Shown piece by piece: positions 1-10,116 of a DNA stretch of 64,000 nucleotides (position 1 is its first letter; every line of letters begins with the position of its first letter). Origin of the DNA: Vicia villosa (Eukaryota > Streptophyta > Magnoliopsida > Fabales > Fabaceae); the NCBI RefSeq assembly GCF_029867415.1, contig NC_081185.1, forward strand, positions 112,765,617 through 112,829,616. Reading direction: 5' to 3'. The notes below the pieces were generated by a model. It had not been told where the DNA came from. It did not search any database and saw nothing but the letters and a program-made list of their open reading frames with translations. A program made the translations under genes and the position numbers.

Positions 1-480
1 CATTTGGTAGGATTCTCCGATTCAGATTTTGCTGGCTGCAAATCCGATAGAAAAAGCACCAGTGGAACATGTCATCTATTCTCAAATTCATTGATAAGTT
101 GGCATAGCAAGAAACAAGTATCGGTTGCATTATCTACTGCTGAGGCAGAATATGTAGCTGCTGGAAGCTGCTGTGCACAAATATTATGGCTCAAGCAACA
201 ACTTCTTGACTTTGGTATTAGGCTTGATCGTATACCTATCATGTGCGACAACACAAGTGCCATAAACTTGAGTAAAAATCCTGTCTTACACTCACGCACC
301 AAGCATATTGAAATAAGACATCACTTCCTACGAGATCATGTAGAGAAAGGAGACGTTACATTTGAACATGTAGAAAGCAAGAAGCAACTAGCCGACATCT
401 TCACCAAACCTCTAGCAACGGAGCAATACTTCAACATTCGTAGGGAATTGGGGATACTCGATATCTCCAATTTGGGCTAA
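1..480 (+). CDS. Ty1-copia polyprotein, C-terminal RNase H end (partial)
   Basis: The frame is open from base 1 to the TAA at 478-480; the start lies before the window. The product is the RNase H end of a copia Pol protein, which degrades the RNA strand of the RNA/DNA hybrid during reverse transcription. Visible motifs are SDSDFAGC, STAEAEYVA, the CDN-SAI block, HSRTKHIEIRHHFLRD and the closing DIFTKPL, all usual for copia RNase H. A polypurine tract and LTR follow downstream in the same orientation. The lineage looks SIRE/Tork-like from the long spacer before the LTR; that is inference. No internal stop is seen in this part. Confidence 0.9.
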   Translation, partial: HLVGFSDSDFAGCKSDRKSTSGTCHLFSNSLISWHSKKQVSVALSTAEAEYVAAGSCCAQILWLKQQLLDFGIRLDRIPIMCDNTSAINLSKNPVLHSRTKHIEIRHHFLRDHVEKGDVTFEHVESKKQLADIFTKPLATEQYFNIRRELGILDISNLG

Positions 481-1038
481 TTACGTTTGTTCTCTCTTAA
501 TATTATTCCTTTACTTTATATATAATTTTTTTTCTGCTAACATTTCTCTTAGCGTAAAGGTAGTTCATTATCAAGCCAGGCGTCATTCCACATTGACTAA
601 AGGCTGCCACTAAAGTTAACACCTACATATTGAGAAAGCGGTAACGTAATTGTTGTTCACTTCCAAAAATATTATTGATACTATAATATGCTATCAATTA
701 ACATGCTTATAGTGACTTCATACATATATCTCTCTTGCTCATATATGTGTCTCATCTTTAATACACCTTTAAACATATTTGGCTCTCATGCTATCACTAT
801 CTACCTTTTATCTACTATACTATGAATGCTAGCGTGTTATCTATGTTTCTCTCGTTACTCTCCTCTGCTGTTTTTCTTGTATCTCTTTTGATGTTGTCAA
901 AGGGGGAGAAAGATGCTGAGTGTACGGGGGAGCTCAGCTGAGTAAATAGATGCTGAGTGTACGGGGGAGCTTTTACCACTTTACCACTTATTGCCAAAGC
1001 TTCTACTACCGGTTTGCCATCATCAAAAAGGGGGAGTA
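481..1038 (+). other. Copia 3' internal spacer with polypurine tract
   Basis: Non-coding spacer between the Pol stop and the LTR. It carries a direct repeat of about 24 bp (AGATGCTGAGTGTACGGGGG) near 911-936 and 949-972, and purine-rich tracts AAAGGGGGAG near 899-908 and AAAAAGGGGGAGTA near 1026-1038. The last abuts the LTR and is the likely plus-strand primer site; the earlier G-rich copies could be extra polypurine tracts. Confidence 0.7.
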
Positions 1039-2601
1039 TGTGAATACAAGATCACACTCACAAAGATGTTTTTGATTCATGGCAAACTCAACAAGCATAC
1101 AAGCAACAAGGTACAAGCAGAAGAACTCAAAGAAAAGCAAGCTTTGGTCACTCGTAACAGAGCAGGTCGACCTACTATGCATACAAGTCGACTCAACACA
1201 AGCAAAATAAGAGGAACTCAGAAAATCAGCAGTCAGGTCGACCTACTCCCAACACAGGTCGACCTAAAATGAAGAAATTTACATATCATTCTGCTAGGTC
1301 GACCTACACAACAACTAGGTCGACCTAATCTGAGAAAATTTCCCCAAAACGCATCTGAAGTGGATTCTGGTCGACCTACTTCTTTGACAGGTCGACCTAA
1401 CTGGGAACAAATGACATCCAAAGGATATTCAGCTCTGTTAGGTCGACCCAGCCCTAAATTAGGTCGACCTATCTGATCAAAACTGACTTCCAAAGGATAT
1501 GCAGCTCTGTTAGGTCGACCCAGCCCTAAATTAGGTCGACCTATCTGATCAAAACTGCCAAAATTTCTGGTTTTCTCTGCATCAACTGAAAAGCTCTCAT
1601 ATATATTGTCAAAGGTTCAATTATTGAAATTAACACCAAAGACTGAAAGATACACAAAGGCTTCTCATCTTCGTTCTTCGTCATCTCCAACACAATTACA
1701 CATAATCATTCTTGCGTTGAGGGTTAGTGATCGAGTTCGATAACGTCCATGGAACGGAATTGAAGATTCCTAGTGGGTGAAGATTTGTGGGGTTTTTGGT
1801 GAATAAAATCCGAGGGTTTTGTCCTCCAAGATAGGTGTTTCTTGGGGGTTTTTATCAAGAGGTTTCATCGAGGATCCATCTGAGTGTGAAGATTGAAGAA
1901 CAAGGGTTCAAGGCAATTCAAGACACTGCAGAAAAGGGATCAAGTGAAGCTCTTGGATCACCTTGATCTGGTTCAAGATTAAGGGGGAAGAAGAATCAAA
2001 GGATCGACAAATTCGGTTTATTGTTTATCGCTTTGCTTTCTTCTTTGTATAAACTGCTTTCAACATTAATGAAAGATTTCCCAATTTCAGTTTGGAATTG
2101 GGGGCAGACGTAGTCGTAGCGAGGACGATCGACGAACTGCCTAAACAAATATCGTGTTCTTGTCGCTTTTACCTTTTCATTTACGTTCTGTTCATATTTG
2201 GTTATAATAGCAAATTGATCAACGATTCGAGTGTTAAGATTGTGAATTAAGAACTTATATAAACATCACAATCCATCACACATTGAATCACCATCAATTT
2301 GATCATCATCACCAAGTGTTTGTGTTTTTGCTTCTTTCACTATTACTGCATTGCAAACGTCGTTCATCATATAAGAAGTTAATTGATTTTCAATAGAGTG
2401 ACGTATTGATTCTATAGAGTATTCTCTTATCGTTTATCTCAAGCTGGTTAGTGGTTTTAACACATATACAATCGTTTCAATAGTGGTTCGGAATAGACGC
2501 GAGTCGATTCAGAATCACTTCCGCTTAAAGTTCAATTAATTCCGCAAAACTGTGTAAGATCTATTCACCCCCCCTCTAGATCCTAAGGCCAGCGTCTAAC
2601 A
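1039..2601 (+). mobile_element. Copia 3' LTR (boundaries tentative)
   Basis: Starts TGTGAATACA right after the polypurine tract and probably ends at GTCTAACA, giving TG...CA ends and about 1.56 kb. It holds the palindrome cluster at 1164-1545 and ends with the C-run ATTCACCCCCCCTCTAG typical near copia LTR ends. With only one LTR in the window the end cannot be verified by pairing. Confidence 0.6.
1164..1545. repeat. Cluster of AGGTCGACCT palindromes with 72-bp tandem duplication
   Basis: About a dozen GTCGAC cores, most within AGGTCGACCT or one base from it, lie in under 400 bp of the LTR. Two adjacent copies of an about 72-bp unit (near 1413-1556) each contain TTAGGTCGACCCAGCCCTAA followed by TTAGGTCGACCTATC. 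The palindrome is self-complementary, so it could be a binding site for a dimeric factor. No function is proven. Confidence 0.85.
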
Positions 2602-3416
2602 TGTGGCATACGATGTTCCAGCATGTGAGCAACATCTGGTCTTTGTCAGCAGGCCATGATGGTTGTTGTTTAGAGTGTATTTTCTGATTGTAATTCAATC
2701 AGATTTATTACTATCTTTTAGCAATGCATGAATTAGATTTGTTTAGCAAATTAAAAATATATAATCTAATTATTTGAATTAAAAACAAATCATATCTTTT
2801 GTTGGAGGCTTTTGTTAAATAAATCAAAAAGAGAATCCAACTAAATCTTCTACAAATCTGGACGAGATCACAACTCATATCCAAAGGAGAAAAGCCCATA
2901 ATTGCATTGAATCAAACCTCTCTTGAGAGTTTGTGTGCTAGGATTGAAGATCTTTGTTCTAGGGTTTTATTTGAGTCATTTGTTTGTGTTACTTGTACAC
3001 CACACTAGCGTCCAGATTCATATTATAAGGCATAATTGTTGATTTATTTAGTTGAGTTGTAATTCAACAATTATCATTTTGATTATTGTTGTTGATCACT
3101 AAGGTTAGTGATTAATAGAAAGTGAGAGGGTTCTCATAGTTAGGAGAGTCCTAAATAGAAATACACTAGGAGTAGAATTAAGAAGAGGGGCATTGAACAT
3201 GAGGTTGTCCATCTAAGACACTCTGTACTAATTCTATTGGGAGTGGATTTCCTTTCTTGGGTTGGAAGCCCCCTAGACGTAGGTGACGTTGCATCGAACT
3301 AGGTTCCAATTCTCTTGTATTCTTTATGGTTTTAACTTTGAATCATTGTTGTTGTTTTATTTTGTTAAAATTGGTTTAACAAGTTGGACAAGTTATCCCA
3401 AATATCTGGTCTAACA
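2602..3416 (+). mobile_element. LTR-like sequence, possible solo LTR
   Basis: Begins TGTGGCATAC and ends TCTGGTCTAACA. It contains GGAAGCCCCCTAGACGTAGG and TGCATCGAACTAGG, a combination common near the ends of plant copia LTRs, and no coding frame. TCTAACA occurs just before it (2595-2601) and at its end, so a solo LTR is possible, but the exact limits and any target duplication are ambiguous. Confidence 0.45.
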
Positions 3417-3429
3417 TTTGTCTCCCGAT

Positions 3430-4720
3430 GAACAAAAATTCACAAACTATGATATAAAGCCATCAGGTCATCGTGAAGAATATTAGAATAATTAATATTA
3501 CCCGCAAAATCGTGAACCTTAGCATCATCAACATTTTAAGTCAATTTACCAAAACCTGAGACGTTGGGATTACCGAGGCTACTGCCATCAACATTCAAAA
3601 TCATATTACTACCTTTGTATGCATTTCATGTGATCATTCTCATTGGATGAGACAAATTATGCTTGAGAAAACATTTAGCAAACAAATTAGCATTATTCTC
3701 CATGATCAATTTCAAAGTATAGGAAATTACTATTTTATTAGCAAGACGTAATTTGTTCCTAGTGCGCCACAACCACCAGCAAGCAACCAAAAAGATAGAG
3801 CCATCATTGATGTCATGTCTAATCAAATCATATAAATTATCCCCTTAGAATAATAGTAGGTCCAAGAATCCAATATATTTATAAAAGTGAGTGGCAAATT
3901 CACAGTCTCTCAAACAGTGTATAGTCGTCTCAGCGCCTTGATTGCATCTAGGATAGAGATCTGTTTGGAGCATACCACAATGACACAATATTGATCTCGT
4001 AGGAAGAGACTTATGTAAAGCCGTCCAAAAGAAGTATTTCACCTTCTCATAGGAAGGAATATGACACACCCAATTCCAAGACTTTTTGTTTGTTGTATTC
4101 TAAAAAAATTCAAGTATATTAACACAGTTATAACCATCTCGAGCAGGTTAATCGATCAGACACTAGAGAATTCAAACAAATGAGGAGTGCTTTCAGGCGG
4201 TCACAAACACCCGAAGTAATATTAGTATATAATGACTTGAAGTTCTAATTCCCATCCCAGTAAATACTATTCACTCACATTTACAGTCGTGGATATCCAC
4301 ATAAAGAACCTGTTTCACTAATTTCCCCATCCTAGACCAATTGGAAAATCAAAAGAGGAGTTCTCATCCCTAACCTAAATTCAAAGTCATCTTCAAGAGT
4401 AGAGAAAGCTTTCATAATTGCATTCCAAGTAACTAATCCAAATTTCTTTTTCATATTAAGGAATGTTTCTTCACTAATGTACTTATGCTTCAAATTTTGG
4501 ACCCATAGGGAATCACAATCCCATGGGCTAAATAAGCTTATCCCTAGACCACCCATCTTTTTGGATTTACACATTGAATGAATTACTTTTTGGAGGATAA
4601 TGGCATTGTTAGTTGTCCCTTTACTAGGAAAAAACTACTTTGGAAGAGCCTAACTATCTAATTTAGATAAGGACGCAATCTGTTAATCATAATCTCTGAA
4701 ATGGAAAGCTTCAAATATCG
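3430..4720 (-). pseudogene. L1-type LINE relic (RT C-terminus, zf-RVT, RNase H linker)
   Basis: Read on the minus strand, pieces appear in the order expected for a plant L1 ORF2. First comes a GGLGI block from the end of the reverse transcriptase region (4332-4574). Next is a zinc-binding zf-RVT-like piece with FFWTALHKSLPTR, Cys and HCLRDC (3845-4069). Last is the W-WRTRNKL segment before RNase H (3626-3826). Several stops and frameshifts separate them, so it is dead. No poly(A) tail or target duplication could be fixed. Confidence 0.75.
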
Positions 4721-4729
4721 GCAAATTGA

Positions 4730-5750
4730 CTTTGAAGGAAGCTTACCAGTTCAAACATCACAACTAACCAGATCTCGTGTGGGCTACTTCAATTTGGAAC
4801 TCTTTTATTCCTCATTATCATTCCTTGTTGGATTAGAGATTGTTAAATTATAAATTGCCTACTGATGATGAACTTCAATGCAAAGGAATTCTCATGGTCT
4901 CTAGGTGCTCAATTTGTAAAAAGTTCAAAGAATGAACTGATCATTTATTCTTTAGGCGTCCTTTTGCATCTAGGCTTTGGCACTAGCTTTGTAACCTTTT
5001 GAACATTAATGTGCATATTGATCCTACTGCCATTTGAAGTCTATATAACAAAGCCAACTTTCCCTGGGGTGTTTTTCATATCCAAGCAACATGTACTTTT
5101 ATGATAAATGCAATGTGGAGTGCTAGGAATGTCGATAGATTCAATGATCAAAGTGCCTCCTTCTCTTTGGTTTGTAATCTTATTTTTGCCCTGGTGAAAT
5201 TGTTCTCCACCAAATCAACTTATTCTTATAAGCACAACTTGTATAATTTTGCAATTCTCAACTCTTTCAATGTTCACATTCGTCCAACCAAAGCCCTAGT
5301 TATCAAAGAAACCCCGTAGAATCCCCCACCGCCCAACTGGGTTAAATGTAATATGGATGAAGCCTACTCTTCCAACCCCAACTCTGCAGGTTACAGGGGG
5401 ATTTTATGCATAATTCAGGGTTTTTCATTTTGATTTTTGCATAGCCTCTTCCTTGAGAAAACTCCCAGCTACTGAAATTTTGTGGTGTTCTTCGAAGCAT
5501 TGAAATTGTGAAAGACAAAGGTTGGAATCATCTTTGGGTGGAATCTGATTCCATCACTAGAGATGTGAAATCTTTCTCTTTGCTTAGTTATTATTTGGTT
5601 CTTTGGCAATTCAGTAGCAGGTGGTATAATTGCATCAAAATTATTTTGAACATGTCTTTTGTCATCCCTCACATACACAGAGAAGGAAATAGTTGTGTGG
5701 ACTTTTACTTCCTTAGGCCGCACAACTATGACCTTCATTCTTTTTAACTC
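4730..5750 (+). pseudogene. Second L1-type LINE relic with RNase H-like end
   Basis: Plus-strand remnants follow LINE ORF2 order. A zf-RVT piece containing CSICKKFKE and HLFFRRPFASRLW lies near 4895-4990. The MWSARNVDRF segment is at 5101-5319. An RVT_3-like RNase H part follows, with WVKCNMDEA near 5338, WVESDSI near 5535 and IHREGN-CVDF near 5680. Stops break the frame repeatedly. It faces the LINE relic on its left, so they are separate insertions. Confidence 0.72.
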
Positions 5751-6580
5751 TTTACCTATTTACATTATGAGTGATAATGTAAAAAATAAGTTAGATTTAC
5801 CTTTTTATAGATTTAGATATTTTTAAGTAGGTTTTGGCCTAATCTTCCCTTCTTTTTATATATCAATCTTTCTTTTTTTAATATATTACCTCTTATTTAA
5901 AAAATATATATTATCATCTTTTCTTATACTCCTTATACAACTTATACAGTTACTAACTTTTTTTTATACTTGATTTTTAAATTTTTTTTTTTATTACCAC
6001 TTTCTTCTTCTAAGTATCTAAAATGTCATGGGGTTTGATTTCATGGCTACTAAAAAAAATGGTTAAAAGTCGAAATGAAGAAAAAAAAAAGAAGAAGTTA
6101 AATAGTTAAATAATAAAATGTGTAAATTTAGTTTTTTTATTTTTTTTTAAAAATATTTTGTAGGATTGAATGTAACAATGTAAAGGTACATGTAATTTTT
6201 TCCAAATATGTAACGGTTTTTCTAACTTAATTTTTCATTTTTAAATCCTAAAAAATTGTATTTTTGCTTCTGGTTTAATTCTCACAAATATTTTTTATTT
6301 TAGTTTTATTATTGATCTTTTATTTTAATATCAGCAAAATTAATTTATAATCAAATTTATCTTAAAATATATTAAACATTTGATTTTAATAATTTTTTCA
6401 CTAATATTAAAAACATTAAAATCAAATATCTTATACATTACAACTATCAATTCTAATATAAATTAATTTAAAAAAAAATAAAGACTAAAAAAAATAAAAA
6501 AATAATTTTGAATATCAAATTAAAAAAATTATACTGATTAAAACAAAAAAATAAAACGACTTCCAATTTTTTTTTATAAA
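5751..6580. other. AT-rich non-coding DNA
   Basis: Very AT-rich with long A and T runs and no credible frame, promoter or RNA gene. The first 100 bp may be the 3' untranslated end of the LINE relic. Confidence 0.6.
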
Positions 6581-6584
6581 AAGT

Positions 6585-7330
6585 AAATTATTATATTGAT
6601 CAAATATATTAGTTATATAATAAATATAAAAAGAAAATATCGTTTGTAAAAAAAGTAATCTATTGAATTATTTTTTTGGCCTTGGGCCTTCCATATAAAG
6701 AAAAATAGAATTTAGTATATACAACTTTTTTACTATAGATAAAAATAAAAGCTTTAATAATATTTTTGACTTGAAATATAAAAATATACAGTAATCTCTA
6801 GAAATATAATTTTATTGTTATAATATAAAATAAAATTATATAGATAAACTATATTAGTTATTTAATAAATAAAATACAAAATATCTATTATAAAAAATAG
6901 TGTATCAAATTATTACTCTTTCATATAAATAAAAATAGAATTTGATATACATAATTTTTTTACTATATTTATAAAAAAAGCTTTAATAATATTTTTGACT
7001 TGAAATATAAAAATATACAGTAACCTCTGCAAATAAAATGTTATTGTTATAAAATAAAAAAAATTGCTATATAGATAAACTATATTAGTTATTTAATTAA
7101 AAAAATAGAAAATATCTATTATAAAAAATAGTATATCAAATTATTACTCTTTTAGCCATGGGCCGCTCCATATAAAAAAAAAGAATTTAATATACATAAT
7201 TGTTTTTACTATATTTATAAAAAAAATATTTAATAATATTTTTGACTTTAAAAAAGTTTGAATAATATTTTTAACTTTACAGATATTCTACTATAAGTTA
7301 ATCTCTGCAAATTTAATGCTATTGTTCTAG
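6585..7330. repeat. Tandem repeat, about 230-bp AT-rich units, three copies
   Basis: Three diverged copies start near 6585, 6839 and 7070. Shared blocks, in order, are AAACTATATTAGTTATTTAA, AAAATATCTATTATAAAAAA, a GGCCTTGGGCC-like GC island (copies 1 and 3), TTTACTATA...AAAGCTTTAATAATATTTTTGACTT and AGTAA(T/C)CTCT. The array ends about 370 bp before the next gene and may form its distal upstream region. Confidence 0.75.
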
Positions 7331-7439
7331 AACTATCTTTACATTAATAATGACATAATGAGGAAATGACAATCTAACTTAAAAAAGTAGATTACTTATT
7401 TCACATAAAGTTGAATAAAAAAAATTAAATAAACTTAAT

Positions 7440-7699
7440 TATAATTCTTAATAAGTGTTATTTTTTCTTCTTCTTATATTTCTTCTACTTTTCAAGAGAA
7501 TTGGATCATTTCTTCTCTCATTGTATCGAAATCATCACCATTACGATCGTTCCTCCTTCAACTTCTTCTCGCACCCCCGCTTTTCTTCTTTCCCTTTTGC
7601 CAAAGTTTCGTAACTTTGTCTTCAATTCTGCTTCTGTTCATTCTTCGATAAAACTTTTTCAATAAGCACTTCTGGGTCATTCTTTTTTTGCTTCTTGAA
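7440..7699 (+). promoter_or_regulatory. Proximal upstream region and 5' leader of the 7700-8575 gene
   Basis: Base composition shifts from AT-rich to pyrimidine-rich (repeated CTTCTTC, CTTTCCC tracts) just before the ATG, as in many plant 5' untranslated leaders. A TTATATTT near 7474 is a weak TATA candidate. No transcript start can be fixed. Confidence 0.4.
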
Positions 7700-8575
7700 A
7701 TGGCTCATTGCAGAAAACAACGAGGGAATAGTTATCACCAAGAGGGTCATTGGCGATCCTCATCTTGTAACGGAAAACCGCCGTTGGATAACCGTTTTTC
7801 GATACCAACGGTTCCTTTGTGGGAAAAGAAGTTCTGTGCTTCGGTTGGTTCAGTTCCGTGGGGAAAGCTAGTGGAAAACAAGAGGTATATATATCTGCAT
7901 GACAATGTGATGAACTGGGATGATTCTGCTGTCAAAGAGGCGTTTGAGAATGCAAAGTACAGGTTTTGGGCTGAGATCAATGGATTTCCTTGTGATATAC
8001 CGTTGCCGGATCCTAATGTTTATATCGACGATGTGGATTCGAATGCAAGCGTTGATAGTGAACTTTATTTGGATTTGGAAAGAGAATCAGAGGTCACGAA
8101 TGTGGAAGAAAATGGCGAGGAGGTTGTGATTTTCGGGGATTCTTTTATATTGAATCAGTCCTTTTCTGGGCCTGGATGGGGGGATGAAGACGAAGAAACA
8201 AAGCCTTTTGAAACAAAGTATGATTCCCCGGGATGGGAATTGAAGCAGCATCAAGATAATGAAACAAACTCGTGGGAGCAATGTGCTGCTTTGGTTGATA
8301 GTCGAAATGTTTCGGAGGAATGGAATTGGAGAGAGGGATATGGTGGTGACTTGTGTCACAAGTATCAACAAGGAAGAAATGGTGGCAATGGATATAACTA
8401 TAACAAAAATAGAGAAAACAATATGTCATGGTCTAAGAACCCGGGATATCATTGTGGTAATAATGAGTATCAGATGAATCGAGGAAGAAGAAGAAATCGA
8501 GGAAGGGGAGGAGGAAGGAGGGGAAATTTTGCTTATGTGGAGAAGGAACCTACTCCTAGACCTAGTGCATGGTAA
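7700..8575 (+). CDS. Conserved plant protein of unknown function with C-terminal Arg/Gly-rich tail
   Basis: Single open frame of 291 codons from the ATG at 7700 to TAA at 8573-8575; the in-frame extension upstream has no ATG. Residues 30-110 look like a folded conserved core (PLWEKKFCASVGSVPWGKL, then MNWDDSAVKEAFENAKYRFW and GFPCDIPLPDPNVYIDD). Residues 110-170 are acidic, 205-260 are rich in Gly, Asn and Tyr, and 261-275 form an RG/RGG-type basic tract that could bind RNA and act as a nuclear signal. There is no signal peptide or membrane segment. I recognise it only as a plant-type hypothetical protein; an RNA-related role is inference from the tail. The frame is clean amid transposons, which supports selection. 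A spliced extension past 8573 cannot be excluded. Confidence 0.85.
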   Translation: MAHCRKQRGNSYHQEGHWRSSSCNGKPPLDNRFSIPTVPLWEKKFCASVGSVPWGKLVENKRYIYLHDNVMNWDDSAVKEAFENAKYRFWAEINGFPCDIPLPDPNVYIDDVDSNASVDSELYLDLERESEVTNVEENGEEVVIFGDSFILNQSFSGPGWGDEDEETKPFETKYDSPGWELKQHQDNETNSWEQCAALVDSRNVSEEWNWREGYGGDLCHKYQQGRNGGNGYNYNKNRENNMSWSKNPGYHCGNNEYQMNRGRRRNRGRGGGRRGNFAYVEKEPTPRPSAW

Positions 8576-9631
8576 ATGAATATCAAATGCCTTGGACTGC
8601 AAGCAAGGACTCCTATGAAGCTGCTAATGGGTCAGTTTTGTGAAAGTAGCTGAGGATATATGTTTTGTTATCTAGGTAATATGTTGTAGTACTATATCAT
8701 AAGAATTATGGCAGTTTCAATCTTGTTACTGGTATTTGTAGTAATGTGAGGTTTATGTATATATAAATGAAATATTTTTTTGGCACCGGTGATCCAGTGC
8801 ATTAGTATTAACATTAGAACTTATCGATCCGTGTCACACACCATTTATGCCAATTGAGGTGGCCAATTTAGGCTTCTTACTCTTGTATGTTTGGTTTTCT
8901 TATGGCTTTCATTCCGCATGAAAGGAACCATGTAGTTTTCCATTAATTCAACTAGATTTAGTTGTTCAAAGATTATTTTTAATGCTAAAAGAAAGACTAT
9001 GGAAAAGCTTCATTTGAGGCAAGACAAGCTTATGTAAGTAGACAGACACATTGTGTATCAGTTACTAAACCCTGCATTTTCTGCTCTAATATCTATCAAA
9101 GCTACACGATGTGTAAGGCACCGTTTTTTTGAGTTACGATATTACAGGTATAAAGTTTTTATCACCATTTAGTGATGACTAAAATCCGGCGGAGAATGTG
9201 TTGGATACACAAGGTGGATTCTCCCCTCCCAACTGAATTTTCTCCATACACAAGAGTCACGAACCAAGCTCATAACTGCTTGAGTAATCCATTCTAGTGC
9301 TAATAAAACCCTCTGAAAACTTATTATCACATTGGTATCAGTTGAGGAAAGGAAAATGTGTGTCATGCTCAAATTGGTATCACTTCTGCTACTTGCTCTT
9401 GGCACTTGAGTATTAGTTGAATTTGAGTAAAAATCTGCAATACAAAATCTAATGTGTGAGCTTAAAAACTGATTACCTGTTGACTAGTGGCTAGAAGAGA
9501 ACAATCAGCACTTCCTTTCCAATCATATGGACAGTGGCAAACATAGACTGCTTAAGCCAGGCATTGAGCATGATGGAATGCTAAAACCCAATTTGGATTA
9601 CCTCTTTTACAAGCACTCATAAGAAACTAAG
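8576..9631. other. 3' flank and intergenic DNA
   Basis: The first 200 bp probably hold the 3' untranslated region; AATGAAATA near 8766 is a possible polyadenylation signal. The rest has no frame that resembles a protein. ATTGGTATCA near 9332 and 9384 resembles a copia primer-site word, but nothing around it supports an element. Confidence 0.5.
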
Positions 9632-9636
9632 TATGA

Positions 9637-10073
9637 TGTTGTGAAAAACGATACCAATAACAAAGTATAATAGGGAATTAGGGAACAGAAGAAGAACACA
9701 AGAATTGGTTATAACTGCTATTCTTTTACTTTCTCTTAAAACAAGATTACAAGTTTACAAGAATAACAAATAACCTCTCTCACCCTAAATTAGGATTTGC
9801 AGCATAGCAATGATGAGAGACTAGTATGCTATTTATAATAAAACCTAACATACTAACTAATGGGCTTTTTTCCACAAGACCCATTACACAAGTCAACTTA
9901 ATAAACAAGCTAACTTAACAAATTAGGGTTTAAACACTAAAACCTAATTTAACATGCTAACAACCCTAGCATCTTCGACACAAACATGTGAACAACCTTC
10001 GACTTCATGCTTAACCCTGTCGAACCAAGAAGCTACCCTTCGGCCATACTAGAGTTCGATCCAAAATCTCACA
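9637..10073 (-). repeat. 3' LTR of the young copia element
   Basis: On the plus strand runs TGTTGTGAAAAACG...AAAATCTCACA; read on the element strand it is TG...CA. It matches the copy at 14106-14542 base for base by eye. The polypurine tract (plus strand AAATCTCCACCTTGG) follows at 10074. Confidence 0.95.
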
Positions 10074-10116
10074 AATCTCCACCTTGGATCTAACTCTACA
10101 ACATCAAGGGAACAAA

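Noticed and set aside
8087..8477. Open frames on both strands over the 7700-8575 gene
   Set aside because: Shadows of the real frame; composition follows the coding strand.
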